From Pseudoalteromonas piscicida (GTDB taxonomy: Bacteria; Pseudomonadota; Gammaproteobacteria; Enterobacterales; Alteromonadaceae), in assembly GCF_002208135.1 (NCBI RefSeq), contig NZ_CP021647.1:313501-377500 (forward strand): 64,000 bases of DNA. The letters are read 5' to 3'. Below, one piece after another: positions 1 through 8,535 of the stretch. The position numbers and the translations under genes are program-made. Below the pieces are notes generated by a model that was not told the DNA's origin, did not search any database, and saw only the letters and a list, made by a program, of their open reading frames with translations. How positions within the stretch are numbered: position 1 is the first letter of the stretch; every line of letters begins with the position of its first letter.

Positions 1-1
1 T

Positions 2-1750
2 ATCAAAAATAATGCCGGCGGATACGGCGCACCCGTTAAGTATATGTGGCGGATAGTGAATGATTCAGAATATACGGATGATGGCTTAGGTCGAGTATAC
101 GACGATAAATCTTATTCATATAGTTTTGGTCTTGAAGGGGAGATAGCGGATTACTATTACTCCGTTGGATTCAGTCGCTCTCAATATGATTTCTCTGATA
201 GATACTTGCATCACACGGTTGAGGGGAATAACTGGCTAAAAGGGCCTAAGTTGGGTGAGGTTGATGGCATGCCAATCTACCGTCCAAATTACCAAGCCTT
301 TTTCGCGCCTCTAACTCAAGACAATATGTATAACATGGCTGATTGGGCAACCTATGATGGGTTATCGTTCAATGAAACATTGACTGCGGATTTGTCTGGG
401 GATTTATTTGAACTCCCTGCTGGCTTTGTGTCTTTTGCAGCATATATTGAGCTGATGAAAGAAGGGACAAGAGCAACGCCGGATAGTCGTATTTTAAATA
501 AAGAATTCGTTGGTCTGACTGGTGTTATCACGGATGGTGAGCGTAACCGTTATGCGGCGGCGACAGAATTTATGATCCCAATTACTGAACAGATCTCTAG
601 TGAAATTGCACTGCGTTATGACCACTATGATGATATTTCTGATGTTGGTGGTGCATTCACTTATCAAGTTGGTTTTAAATATTCTCCCACTGACGCGTTG
701 ATGCTAAGAAGTGCCTATGGAACAACATTCCGTGGTCCAAGCATGAGCTCGGTATATCAAGGGTTTGCTGGTAACTTTGGACGCGGCTCAGACAGAGTGA
801 TTGCCGATGCTTGTCTACGCTTCCAAACCACAGGAGATCCTGCTCAATATAATGCTGATGCATTAACTATCAGCTGCGCAGACTTAGACACAACAAATAT
901 CAATGAGCCAAAGCTAAATGCCGATTATGAGACGATTTCAGCGGGCGATCCAACATTAAAAGAAGAATCTGGTCATTCATTAACCTTTGGTCTTGTGTAT
1001 GAGTACTCCCCTGAGTTGTCATTCAATGTTGACGTTTATGACATCGTTCTGAAAGACAAAATTACTCGACTTGGGTCTGGCGAAATTCTTGATAATGTCT
1101 GGAAGTGTGAAAACGGCTTAATTGATCCTTCCTCAGCCAAATGCGCCAATATGCAAGACAGAGTACAGCGTTTCGATCAAGATGGTTTGGCAACAGACTG
1201 GTTAGGCAACACTAAAAAAGGATTACCGTACACCGCAGCCATTATCAGAGAAGGTTATATAAATGCCGCAGAAAGGCAGCATGGCGGCGTCAATTTTGGT
1301 GTCAAGGGAACGCTTGAATCAGAACTTGGCGAGTTTATTTATAAGCTTGATTACAGCCATGTTTTAAAGAAAAAAGAAAAGCTTCGTCCCGAAGATCCGC
1401 TTGCAGATGTGTTAGACAGCCAAGACAACTATAACTTCAAAGATATGGCATCTTTCAACCTGACTTGGCAACTGGAAAAGACCGCAATTTCATGGCAAGT
1501 AAATTATAAAGGAAAAAATTGGAACGGTGCTGATTTTGGTCAGAGAGAAAAGTTACCTGCATGGATAAAACATAACCTAACCGTTGGTCATTATATCAAC
1601 GACAACACTCGAGTGATGTTTACGGTACAAAACTTATTAAATGCGATGCCGCCTCAGGACGACTCGTTCAGAAGTTACCCATTCTACAAGGCGGGTAACT
1701 ATGATACGAACGGTCGCGAGTTCTTAATAAAAGTTAACTACCAATTTTAA
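2..1750 (+). CDS. TonB-dependent outer-membrane receptor, C-terminal part (cut by window edge)
   Basis: The reading frame is open from base 2, so the gene starts outside the window and only about the last 583 codons are seen. The protein is a long series of short alternating strands rich in Tyr, Asp and Gly, typical of the 22-strand barrel of TonB-dependent receptors. It ends in the aromatic outer-membrane signature (...IKVNYQF, terminal Phe). A segment near residue 230 of the visible part (LMLRSAYGTTFRGPSM) matches the conserved barrel motif LxAxxxxGFRAPS of the family. Such receptors import siderophores, vitamin B12, oligosaccharides or peptides using the proton motive force through TonB-ExbBD. 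The plug domain and TonB box lie outside the window, so the substrate cannot be called. A large lipoprotein with sugar- or surface-binding domains follows after 17 bp, probably in the same transcript, which suggests polymer or protein scavenging. Confidence 0.9.
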   Translation: MKNNAGGYGAPVKYMWRIVNDSEYTDDGLGRVYDDKSYSYSFGLEGEIADYYYSVGFSRSQYDFSDRYLHHTVEGNNWLKGPKLGEVDGMPIYRPNYQAFFAPLTQDNMYNMADWATYDGLSFNETLTADLSGDLFELPAGFVSFAAYIELMKEGTRATPDSRILNKEFVGLTGVITDGERNRYAAATEFMIPITEQISSEIALRYDHYDDISDVGGAFTYQVGFKYSPTDALMLRSAYGTTFRGPSMSSVYQGFAGNFGRGSDRVIADACLRFQTTGDPAQYNADALTISCADLDTTNINEPKLNADYETISAGDPTLKEESGHSLTFGLVYEYSPELSFNVDVYDIVLKDKITRLGSGEILDNVWKCENGLIDPSSAKCANMQDRVQRFDQDGLATDWLGNTKKGLPYTAAIIREGYINAAERQHGGVNFGVKGTLESELGEFIYKLDYSHVLKKKEKLRPEDPLADVLDSQDNYNFKDMASFNLTWQLEKTAISWQVNYKGKNWNGADFGQREKLPAWIKHNLTVGHYINDNTRVMFTVQNLLNAMPPQDDSFRSYPFYKAGNYDTNGREFLIKVNYQF

Positions 1751-1767
1751 TAATAAAGGGTAACGAA

Positions 1768-3843
1768 ATGAGAAAATTAATGCTATCAGCGGTGGCAATG
1801 GCTGTCGCTGCGACACTACTAGGCTGTAATGATGGTTCTGAATTTGTTGAACGTGATAAGCCTGAACAAACACAATCATCTGCACAGCTAGATTCTGGTG
1901 CATTGCGTAATATCACCACAGATACTGGGGTTGAAATAGAGGCTATCTTAGCGGATGGTGTGCAGGCGTCGCCCGCAGGTGAAAGTGTCGATAAACTTAT
2001 CGACGCTAACACGAGCACAAAATTCCTCGCTTTTGCGCCAAACGTCTCTGTAGTGTTTAAAGCAGCGACAGAGATTGAACTCAGAGAATATAGCTTTACG
2101 TCAGCAAATGACGAAGCAAACCGAGATCCTAAACAGTGGGTCGTATACGGCTCAAATGATAAAGAAGAGTGGGTTGAACTGGACTCGAGAGCGGGCGAAG
2201 TATTCTCTGCTCGAGGACTGACTCGCAATTTTGAACTGGCCGAAAGCGGCGAAAAGTATCGCTACTTCAAATTTGATTTAGTACATGGTGGTACAGATAG
2301 TTATGGTGCTGATATTACGCAACTAGCGGAACTCGAAATCAAAACGATATCGGATATTCCTATCGTCGCATTTAATGCGACAAACACGACTCCTGAAGTT
2401 TCTGAGTATATTGTTTTTAGAGATGAGTCGTTAGTTAACCCGACTCACTGGCAGTGGACATTTGAAGGTGGTATTCCTGCGACAAGTACAGAGCAAAATC
2501 CATTAGTTAAGTTTGAAGCATTAGGGCCAAAAACCATTACACTGGTTGCGAGTAACGATAAAGGGGAAGCGACATTAGTTCAGCAAGACTTTATCCGTGT
2601 GTGGGACCCGGCCTCGCCATGGGCAGGGTTTCCAGAGCCTATAATTGAAGTGAAAAAGGAACTACCAGAGCACCCAGGGCAGCTGGCGCTTGAACGTGCG
2701 GTCCCAGACCTAAATGCCCTTGTTCATGAGATCTCTTTGAAGATTGCCAAGCGCTTATTTAATAATGTAACCGAAATCAACATTTTTGAGCATGTTACTT
2801 TTATCACTGGAGACTTTGATGCGCCTGCATCAAAAGCGGGTGAAGGCAAATCTATGGAGCTTAGGTTTGATGTTAAGCACATCGCCAACCTAGAGGGTCT
2901 TGGAGATGAGGCTATCCGTAACGAAGTCATTGGCGTGCTGTGGCATGAGCTGACCCATGGTTACAATAATGTTCCAGCTGAAGGAGAATATCGTCCGGGC
3001 ACAGATTATCATACCTATCTTGAAGCGCTGGCTAACTTTATTCGAGTAGATGCTGGTTACTTAGAGCATAGACGCGGTGGAGTTCGCTGGATGGAACACT
3101 ACAATGTTGATGCTTACGATCAAACGGCGTTCTTCTTTGAGTGGGTAGAAAAAAGTCATCGTAACACGGATTTTATCCGCAAGTTTAACGCGGCAGCAAA
3201 AACACTTGAAGCGTGGAGTTTGGACGAAGCTTTTAAATCCATATTTGGTGAACAGCGTGGGATTGATGCGGTATTTGAAGAGTATCAAGTCTATCTTGCA
3301 AGCGTCGGTAAGTTACCACCAGTACCACTTGGGTATCAGAACTTTGCACCCACTAGCACTCAGGTAACAACAAACGGTACTGCACTTGTGCCTTTTAATG
3401 AGGGAGCAGATAAGCTTAACGATAGAAATATTACCTCTAAATTTAATGTGGTGTTGGAAGCCCCCGCTTGGCTTGCACAATATGCGCCTGACTTGTTGCC
3501 GATAAAACAGATTAATAAGGCTCAGGTTAACTATGTGTTCGACAGCGCTAAAACAGCAAAATACTACTCATTAGCGACAGCGGGAGACAACCCTCATCGC
3601 TTTCCTAATGCGTGGCAGCTACAGGGCTCAAATGACGGCATTAATTGGATTACGCTAGATACTCAACAGTTCAGCGAATTACCTAATACGATGGAATACT
3701 ATAGCTTTGCTATCGAGAGTCCAAATGCGTATACCCAGTATCGGTTGGAACTTGAGCATACCCGTGAAGGCGGTGGAATTGGCGGCGCTAGCGGACGCCT
3801 AATTCAACTAGGCGAATTCTCATTGTGGGAAGCAAAAGAATAG
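1768..3843 (+). CDS. Lipoprotein with discoidin, PKD-like and basic-secretory-protein (zinc peptidase-like) domains
   Basis: This 691-aa protein has a lipoprotein signal peptide (lipobox LLGC, Cys about residue 20), so it should be anchored in a membrane facing the periplasm or outside. Domains in order: F5/8 type C (discoidin)-like beta sandwich about 45-190 (VYGSNDKEEWVELDSR), PKD-like Ig fold about 195-280 (HWQWTFEGG), a basic-secretory-protein domain about 295-510 with a zinc-peptidase motif HELTH in LWHELTHGY near residue 395, and a second discoidin-like domain about 530-690 (LQGSNDGINWITLD). The basic secretory protein family is best known from plants and is presumed to contain metallopeptidases. 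Here the catalytic core is flanked by two binding modules, as in exported degradative enzymes. It lies 17 bp behind the TonB receptor, so a joint role in breaking down and importing a polymer is likely. The substrate is unknown. The stop codon touches the start of a repeat element. Confidence 0.75.
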   Translation: MRKLMLSAVAMAVAATLLGCNDGSEFVERDKPEQTQSSAQLDSGALRNITTDTGVEIEAILADGVQASPAGESVDKLIDANTSTKFLAFAPNVSVVFKAATEIELREYSFTSANDEANRDPKQWVVYGSNDKEEWVELDSRAGEVFSARGLTRNFELAESGEKYRYFKFDLVHGGTDSYGADITQLAELEIKTISDIPIVAFNATNTTPEVSEYIVFRDESLVNPTHWQWTFEGGIPATSTEQNPLVKFEALGPKTITLVASNDKGEATLVQQDFIRVWDPASPWAGFPEPIIEVKKELPEHPGQLALERAVPDLNALVHEISLKIAKRLFNNVTEINIFEHVTFITGDFDAPASKAGEGKSMELRFDVKHIANLEGLGDEAIRNEVIGVLWHELTHGYNNVPAEGEYRPGTDYHTYLEALANFIRVDAGYLEHRRGGVRWMEHYNVDAYDQTAFFFEWVEKSHRNTDFIRKFNAAAKTLEAWSLDEAFKSIFGEQRGIDAVFEEYQVYLASVGKLPPVPLGYQNFAPTSTQVTTNGTALVPFNEGADKLNDRNITSKFNVVLEAPAWLAQYAPDLLPIKQINKAQVNYVFDSAKTAKYYSLATAGDNPHRFPNAWQLQGSNDGINWITLDTQQFSELPNTMEYYSFAIESPNAYTQYRLELEHTREGGGIGGASGRLIQLGEFSLWEAKE

Positions 3844-4156
3844 GGCCTGTTGACCTTTGCTGTTTGATTTTTGTTCCCCTAAGTGTGTTTTGGCCGCGAC
3901 GCTCGACTTGCCGCCTAGTAATCTAGGTAAAAGTTGAGCAACAATGAACAAAGCGCACTCAGGTGAACCCAAAGGGCAGCGCTTGATTGGCATTTCTTCT
4001 GTGTTACCCCACAAGGATGAGGGGGTAAGGTGACTTTCCAGGAGCACAAAGTCTTTATCGCCTGGCTCACATAGAACAACTATGCTACGCAGGCTCCGCC
4101 TTGTATAAATACCAATCAAACTGCTGCAAAAACAAACTTGAAAGATAAACAGGTCC
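3843..4156. repeat. MITE-like element of about 310 bp with imperfect terminal inverted repeats
   Basis: The left end (3843-3858, GGGCCTGTTGACCTTT) and the reverse complement of the right end (4141-4156, GGACCTGTTTATCTTT) agree at 13 of 16 positions, and both are followed inward by T-rich stretches containing GTTTG and TTTTTG. No transposase is encoded. A 99-codon minus-strand open frame inside it has no domain or ribosome binding site and is ignored. The element begins at the stop codon of the preceding lipoprotein gene, so it may have supplied its 3' end. Length, inverted ends and lack of coding capacity fit a MITE or similar dispersed repeat. Only one copy is in this window, so its repetitive nature is inferred. 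Confidence 0.5.
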
Positions 4157-4216
4157 TAGCCTTAAATAGACTAAAGGTAGGCAATGCCCACCTTTAAAAC
4201 GTACTCATTTTGACCT

Positions 4217-4354
4217 TTAACGTTTCTTTTTCTTACCTTGAACCGCTTTAAATCGCGGGTTAGATTTACAAATTACATAAACCCGACCGCGTCTTTTTAC
4301 GACTTGGCATCCAGGTCTATTTTTAGCGCTTTTCAGCGAGCTCAGTACTTTCAT
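4217..4354 (-). CDS. ykgO: 50S ribosomal protein L36, zinc-independent type B (YkgO-like)
   Basis: A 45-codon gene starting [19 protein letters not shown] and ending in a run of lysines (KKKKR). It aligns along its length with E. coli YkgO, the alternative L36, including the conserved [16 protein letters not shown] segment. The usual L36 has a C-x2-C...C-x4-H zinc ribbon. Here only two cysteines remain and the zinc site is absent, which is the C-minus form made under zinc starvation so that zinc held in ribosomes can be released. It lies 5 bp downstream of the L31 type B gene in the same direction, so the two form an operon. Confidence 0.93.
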   Translation of the reverse strand: MKVLSSLKSAKNRPGCQVVKRRGRVYVICKSNPRFKAVQGKKKKR

Positions 4355-4359
4355 CAGGT

Positions 4360-4617
4360 TTATCCTTTTTTAGTCGCAAGATTTTTATAGCGACGGTTAA
4401 ATTGCGCAACGCGACCATCACTTGCCACCAGCTTCTGTTTACCAGTGTAGAAAGGGTGAGACGCACTTGAGACGTCAATTGGGAAGTAAGGGTAAGTCTT
4501 ACCATCTAATTCAACGGTTCTATCCGATTTAATGGTTGAACCGGCAATAAAGTACTTATCAACCGATGTATCATGAAAGGCAACAAGTTGATAATCAGGG
4601 TGGATATTGGGTTTCAC
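4360..4617 (-). CDS. ykgM: 50S ribosomal protein L31, zinc-independent type B (YkgM-like)
   Basis: The 85-aa product contains the type B L31 signatures [27 protein letters not shown] and [11 protein letters not shown] place the start at a GTG at 4617, because the protein then begins with KPNIHPDYQ exactly as E. coli YkgM does after its initiator, and AGGAG lies 8 nt upstream. An open frame extends further upstream without similarity. The zinc-binding CxxC motifs of type A L31 are missing. The protein replaces zinc-containing L31 when zinc is scarce. It is the first gene of a two-gene unit with type B L36 and has a probable Zur operator just upstream. Confidence 0.93.
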   Translation of the reverse strand: MKPNIHPDYQLVAFHDTSVDKYFIAGSTIKSDRTVELDGKTYPYFPIDVSSASHPFYTGKQKLVASDGRVAQFNRRYKNLATKKG

Positions 4618-4640
4618 AACAATGACTCCTAAAATTGTTT

Positions 4641-4655
4641 TGTTATATTGTATCA
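4641..4655. promoter_or_regulatory. Probable Zur operator
   Basis: TGTTATATTGTATCA is an imperfect palindrome (TGTTATA, one base, TGTATCA) that fits the core of the gammaproteobacterial Zur consensus TGTTATAnTATAACA at most positions. It sits 23-38 bp upstream of the GTG start of the L31 type B gene, where Zur represses ykgM-ykgO in other bacteria. The site is seen in the sequence; its function is inferred from the gene it precedes. Confidence 0.55.
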
Positions 4656-4659
4656 ACAC

Positions 4660-5085
4660 TTGCGTAAATATAAATCAAATAAAAACTATTCTCAACAACT
4701 AATTTGTTGTTGCCGCTATTTTGCGCGATACGCCTAATTTGTCGACGCATGCGGAACTAAACTGAATGCATCTTGAGCAGTTGATTAAAAGGGGCTTACT
4801 TTCCTTAAAATTGCCTGATATAACTAGTTCTAGATAGTTTCTCAAGTAGTCATATTGGTGTTGGCACTTAACCTGAATATTAGCGAATAGACTTTTTTGG
4901 AATATAACTATCGATGTAAGCCTGTTGGCTTGATAGATATGAGATAAAAGAGTGAGATCCAATTGAGGCTGGTTTAACGGTTAATAATCTTCACTAAATG
5001 AGAGAGGCCTAGCAAATAATTAAAACCTAGTACGTTCGCGAAAGTATTTTGTTCGCCAACGCAATACAGATATAGAGCATTTATT
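4660..5085. other. Intergenic region without a recognisable gene
   Basis: About 425 bp between the Zur-controlled ribosomal genes and the 84-aa gene. It is AT-rich. An 87-codon minus-strand frame (4699-4962) has no ribosome binding site or family resemblance. I see no RNA gene or strong terminator. Confidence 0.5.
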
Positions 5086-5340
5086 ATGGATAAACATGCT
5101 GAGTTAGATAACTCAATTTTGGCTAAGCTTCACAGCAGCGATGACAGCGCGTTACAACAAGAGTTAGATACACTCTCTTGTACACATAGTGACATAGTGA
5201 CACTACTGGCGCAGTACCAAACGCTTAGTGAGCAAGATGATGAACTGTTCGATGCTTGGTACGACAGCTTATGTAAAGATCAGTTAAAGGTCTTAAAAGC
5301 ATTTGAGATAATACGTGCGCACATTGAACAGCAAATATAA
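5086..5340 (+). CDS. Small acidic hypothetical protein, 84 aa
   Basis: I do not recognise this protein. It is acidic, soluble-looking and predicted helical, with a heptad-like Leu/Ile pattern throughout (for example SALQQELDTLSC and LKVLKAFEIIRAHIEQQI). It has two cysteines and no signal peptide. The ribosome binding site is weak (a GAG 11 nt before the ATG). Codon use is like its neighbours, which favours a real gene. It converges on the DUF6058-like gene with a 57-bp gap. Helical, acidic proteins of this size are often adaptors or anti-regulators, but nothing here shows that. Confidence 0.55.
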   Translation: MDKHAELDNSILAKLHSSDDSALQQELDTLSCTHSDIVTLLAQYQTLSEQDDELFDAWYDSLCKDQLKVLKAFEIIRAHIEQQI

Positions 5341-5397
5341 ATACGCAGATAGTTAGTATAGATTGTCTGGCAGAACCGCTGTGCGCCAGACAACAGA

Positions 5398-6051
5398 TTA
5401 TTTGATTGATAAGTCGTACTTACTAATCAATTGGTCAATGTATCGAGTGCGTAACGACTCTGTTTGCTCCGCTTGGGTATTGGCTGCTAGTGCTTTGTTT
5501 AGTAGCTTCATGGCGCTGTGAACCTGACTGCGTTGCTCAGGGGCAATGCTAGTGGCGGTTCTTGCTTCTGTTATATCGTCGATAATCGCGCGACCGAGGT
5601 CGATATAAAGCGCTTCCTCTACAAGGCCATTTTGGCTGATCACCCCATATTTTCCACATAAAAACTGTTGCCAAACTTGTTGTACATGTTCCGTAAGGTC
5701 ATCACTAAAGCTTGGGTCTTCGGTGTAAAAGCCTTTTTCAATACATTTCGCAAGTGCTTCACAGTACCGCTGTTGAAATAACTCAAATGCACTACTTGAT
5801 TGATCTACTTTATGTTTAAGTAAAAGTTGCCCCCAATTGAGTAGGCCTCGGGCATAAAAATCAGTATATTCTTCACATTCGTACAGGCCAAAGTATGAAC
5901 TACACTTAATTTGATTTTGAATACTATAACTCGGATTTGGGAATAGGCTCATTTGTTGCCATTCTAAGAGCTGTTCTTCAGGTATCTTTAAGCTCCTGCT
6001 CAGCTCCAAAGTGGTATAAAAGTGCGTATTTAGAAAATGTGTCAGTCCCAT
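5398..6051 (-). CDS. DUF6058-like protein of unknown function
   Basis: The product has about 217 aa from the ATG at 6051; an in-frame GTG at 6117 would add 22 residues. The N-terminal part (LNTHFYTTLELSRSLKIPEE, then WQQMSLFPNPSY) looks like a helix-turn-helix-like opening followed by a Pro-rich turn. It then has FGLYECEEYTDFYARGLLNW, the aromatic pattern I associate with DUF6058, a family found in marine gammaproteobacteria and sometimes labelled natural product biosynthesis. No catalytic motif, signal peptide or membrane segment is visible. The C-terminal half is helical. The family label is from memory of the pattern and is moderately secure; the function is unknown. Confidence 0.6.
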   Translation of the reverse strand: MGLTHFLNTHFYTTLELSRSLKIPEEQLLEWQQMSLFPNPSYSIQNQIKCSSYFGLYECEEYTDFYARGLLNWGQLLLKHKVDQSSSAFELFQQRYCEALAKCIEKGFYTEDPSFSDDLTEHVQQVWQQFLCGKYGVISQNGLVEEALYIDLGRAIIDDITEARTATSIAPEQRSQVHSAMKLLNKALAANTQAEQTESLRTRYIDQLISKYDLSIK

Positions 6052-6225
6052 AAAATTAAACTGGATAAATATACAGTGTTTTGGATTTTGCTGGATCTTT
6101 ACGCAAATAACAAGCACTAAAGTTAAATTTCATTAGATTTTACCGATTTACTCAGGTTTATGGGTCGGATCTCAGTCAGATTTATGGTAAAAATGGCTGT
6201 CAACTGGAAGAGTAATAGAAAGACC

Positions 6226-7140
6226 ATGCATCAGATCCAATCAATAAAAAAAGCAAGCTTAATTACCGCTATTAAAACCCCTTACACAATGGCGGGTGAA
6301 ATTGACTTAGATACTTACGACAAGCTAGTCGAAGCGCAAATTGCAGGCGGTGTCGATGGTATTGTTGTCGGTGGCACAACAGGTGAAGGCCAATTGATGA
6401 ATTGGGAAGAGCACTTAATGCTCATTGCCCATTCTGCGAATAAGTTTGGCGATAAATTGCTCATTGTTGGTAACACTGGCAGCAATAACACCAGAGAAGC
6501 AATAAAAGCGACTGAATATGGGTTTGCATCGGGTATGCACTGTGCACTACAAATAAATCCATATTATGGCAAAACGTCAATTGCGGGTGTAAAGGCTCAC
6601 CTGAAAGAAGTATTAGAAATCGGTCCCGGCTTTATTTACAACGTGCCAGGTAGAACAGGACAAGACATTACGCCTGATATCATTGAACCGCTGGCCAGCC
6701 ACAAGTATTTTGTTGGCATGAAAGAATGTGCGGGTGATGAGCGTATCACGCACTATGAAGCGAAAGGCATTGCCTGTTGGTCCGGCAACGATGATCAAGC
6801 CCACGATAGCCGTCACAACAGCCAATCTCATGGCGTTATTTCTGTTGCTTCAAACATCATTCCGGGCTTATTCAGACAATTGATGGACACGCCTAACCAA
6901 GCGCTTAACCAGTCATTGCAACCGTTAATGAACTGGCTCTTCTGCGAACCAAATCCAATCGCTATCAATTCGGCTTTGATTATGACCGGTGCGGTCAAAC
7001 CGGTATTTAGATTACCTTATGTGCCACTGTCGCAAGCTCAACAAAAAGAGGGAATTGAACTCCTCTCTCAGTTAAAAGAAAGTGACTTTGTCGGCTCGAC
7101 ACCAAAATTAATTGACGAAACCTTGCTTAAGTTTTGTTAA
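6226..7140 (+). CDS. dapA: 4-hydroxy-tetrahydrodipicolinate synthase, plant-type
   Basis: It condenses pyruvate with aspartate semialdehyde in the first committed step of lysine and diaminopimelate synthesis. Visible family motifs are the substrate loop GGTTGEGQ, the Tyr in YNVPGRTGQD and the Schiff-base lysine in FVGMKECAG. I start it at the ATG at 6226 (MHQIQSIKKASLITAIKTPY), giving 304 aa; the frame is open 22 codons further up, but a 292-305-aa enzyme is usual. The sequence resembles plant chloroplast enzymes far more than E. coli DapA: LITAIKTPY, GTTGEGQLM, GNTGSNNTREAIKATE, WSGNDDQAHDSR, WLFCEPNPIAIN and FRLPYVPL have near-identical counterparts in plant DHDPS and differ in the E. coli enzyme. 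It stands alone rather than beside bamC. A transfer origin, or a secondary copy with other regulation, is possible. Confidence 0.9.
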   Translation: MHQIQSIKKASLITAIKTPYTMAGEIDLDTYDKLVEAQIAGGVDGIVVGGTTGEGQLMNWEEHLMLIAHSANKFGDKLLIVGNTGSNNTREAIKATEYGFASGMHCALQINPYYGKTSIAGVKAHLKEVLEIGPGFIYNVPGRTGQDITPDIIEPLASHKYFVGMKECAGDERITHYEAKGIACWSGNDDQAHDSRHNSQSHGVISVASNIIPGLFRQLMDTPNQALNQSLQPLMNWLFCEPNPIAINSALIMTGAVKPVFRLPYVPLSQAQQKEGIELLSQLKESDFVGSTPKLIDETLLKFC

Positions 7141-7195
7141 AAGTCGGTTTGTCATTTATAATCTGCGACCGTTTTTGACTCGGTCGTAGGTTATT

Positions 7196-8479
7196 ATGGC
7201 AACGTTTTCTTCATTTAGTTTCGCACAGCCTCTTTTAGATGCGCTGCAAGACATCAATTTTCATACATTAACGCCAATTCAACAGGCGGCTATCCCAGCT
7301 GTCCGTCAAGGTAGTGATGTGCTCGCAACAGCGCAAACTGGAACAGGGAAAACCGCAGCTTTTGCATTACCTATCATCCAAAAATTGCTTGAGGCTGAAG
7401 CGCAGTCGACGCCAAGAGCGTTGATTTTGGCACCAACGCGTGAGCTTTCCGAGCAGATCGCCAACAACTGTGCGACATTTGCTAAGTACACAGACTTGAA
7501 AGTGCAGGCACTGTTTGGTGGGGTTAACGCCAATGGCCAAGCTGAGCGCTTAAAGCAGGGCGTGGATATTTTAGTAGCGACCCCTGGACGCTTGTTAGAT
7601 CATATCCGCTTAGGTAATGTCACGTTAAGTAACGTTAAACACTTAGTGTTAGATGAAGCTGACCGCATGTTAGATATGGGCTTTATCACCGACATGCAAA
7701 AAATCATTGAGCTGGTGGATAAGCAAAAGCAGCTATTGTTGTTTTCTGCAACTTTCCCGTCGGCAATGAAGCAGTTCGCGAAACAAGTGTTGAATCATCC
7801 TAAGTTGATTCAAGCTGCGCCAGAAAATAGTACAGCCGACACGGTTCGCCACGTTGTTTATCCTGTTAAGGAAGAACGTAAGCGTGAGTTACTATCTGAG
7901 CTGATCGGAACCAAAAATTGGCAACAAGTGCTGGTGTTCGTCAATATGAAAGAAACCGCAGACAAGCTAGTTGCAGAGTTAAAGCTTGATGGCATAGATG
8001 CAAATGTATGTCATGGTGACAAAACGCAAGGCGCTCGTCGTCGCGCTTTAAGAGAGTTCACCGAAGGCAAAGTACGCGTTATGGTTGCAACCGAAGTCGC
8101 AGCTCGCGGATTGGATATCGTTGGCCTGCCACGCGTGGTTAACTACGATGTGCCTTATCTTGCCGAAGATTATGTTCACCGCATCGGAAGAACTGGTCGT
8201 GCAGGTCAGTTTGGTTATGCGATCACTTTTGTAAGCCGCGAAGAAGAATCTGATCTTATTCATATTGAACAGTTAATTGAGCAGCAAATTTCACGCTATT
8301 ATCTGCCGGGCTACGAAGTGGCAAATCGTGAAAGACTGGTTGAAACTATCCAGAAGAAACCTGCGCATCAACGTCGTAAGGCGCGGGTGAATAAGCCTTC
8401 GAATCAAGCAAGTGCAGAAGCAAGATTAAAAAACCGCTCTCGTATTGCAAATGTACGTAAGCAGCAAAAGAAGAAGTAA
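7196..8479 (+). CDS. rhlE: DEAD-box ATP-dependent RNA helicase, RhlE-like
   Basis: A 427-aa SF2 helicase with all core motifs in order: Q motif (FHTLTPIQQAAIP), Walker A ATAQTGTGKTAAF (I), PTRELSEQI (Ia), TPGRLLDH (Ib), DEAD in VLDEADRMLDMGF (II), SAT in LFSATFP (III), and HRIGRTGRAGQ (VI). The C-terminal tail, after about residue 375, is basic (QKKPAHQRRKARVNKP, then repeated K/R), as in RhlE proteins, and probably adds non-specific RNA binding. Such enzymes remodel ribosomal precursors or assist mRNA turnover. The gene begins 55 bp after dapA, has its own upstream region, and is followed by a clear hairpin terminator. Confidence 0.92.
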   Translation: MATFSSFSFAQPLLDALQDINFHTLTPIQQAAIPAVRQGSDVLATAQTGTGKTAAFALPIIQKLLEAEAQSTPRALILAPTRELSEQIANNCATFAKYTDLKVQALFGGVNANGQAERLKQGVDILVATPGRLLDHIRLGNVTLSNVKHLVLDEADRMLDMGFITDMQKIIELVDKQKQLLLFSATFPSAMKQFAKQVLNHPKLIQAAPENSTADTVRHVVYPVKEERKRELLSELIGTKNWQQVLVFVNMKETADKLVAELKLDGIDANVCHGDKTQGARRRALREFTEGKVRVMVATEVAARGLDIVGLPRVVNYDVPYLAEDYVHRIGRTGRAGQFGYAITFVSREEESDLIHIEQLIEQQISRYYLPGYEVANRERLVETIQKKPAHQRRKARVNKPSNQASAEARLKNRSRIANVRKQQKKK

Positions 8480-8500
8480 AATTGTTTTTTTGCTTTATTT

Positions 8501-8535
8501 ACAACGCCAGCTAGCACGCTGGCGTTGTTGTTTTT
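8501..8535 (+). terminator. Rho-independent terminator of the helicase gene
   Basis: An 11-bp perfect stem (ACAACGCCAGC / GCTGGCGTTGT) with a 6-nt loop is followed by GTTTTT, 21 bp after the helicase stop codon. Confidence 0.85.

Noticed and set aside
3820..4119. 99-codon minus-strand open frame inside the 310-bp repeat
   Set aside because: It spans a repeat with inverted ends, lacks a ribosome binding site and has composition unlike a protein.
4699..4962. 87-codon minus-strand open frame upstream of ykgM
   Set aside because: No start signal and no family resemblance; it lies in AT-rich control DNA.
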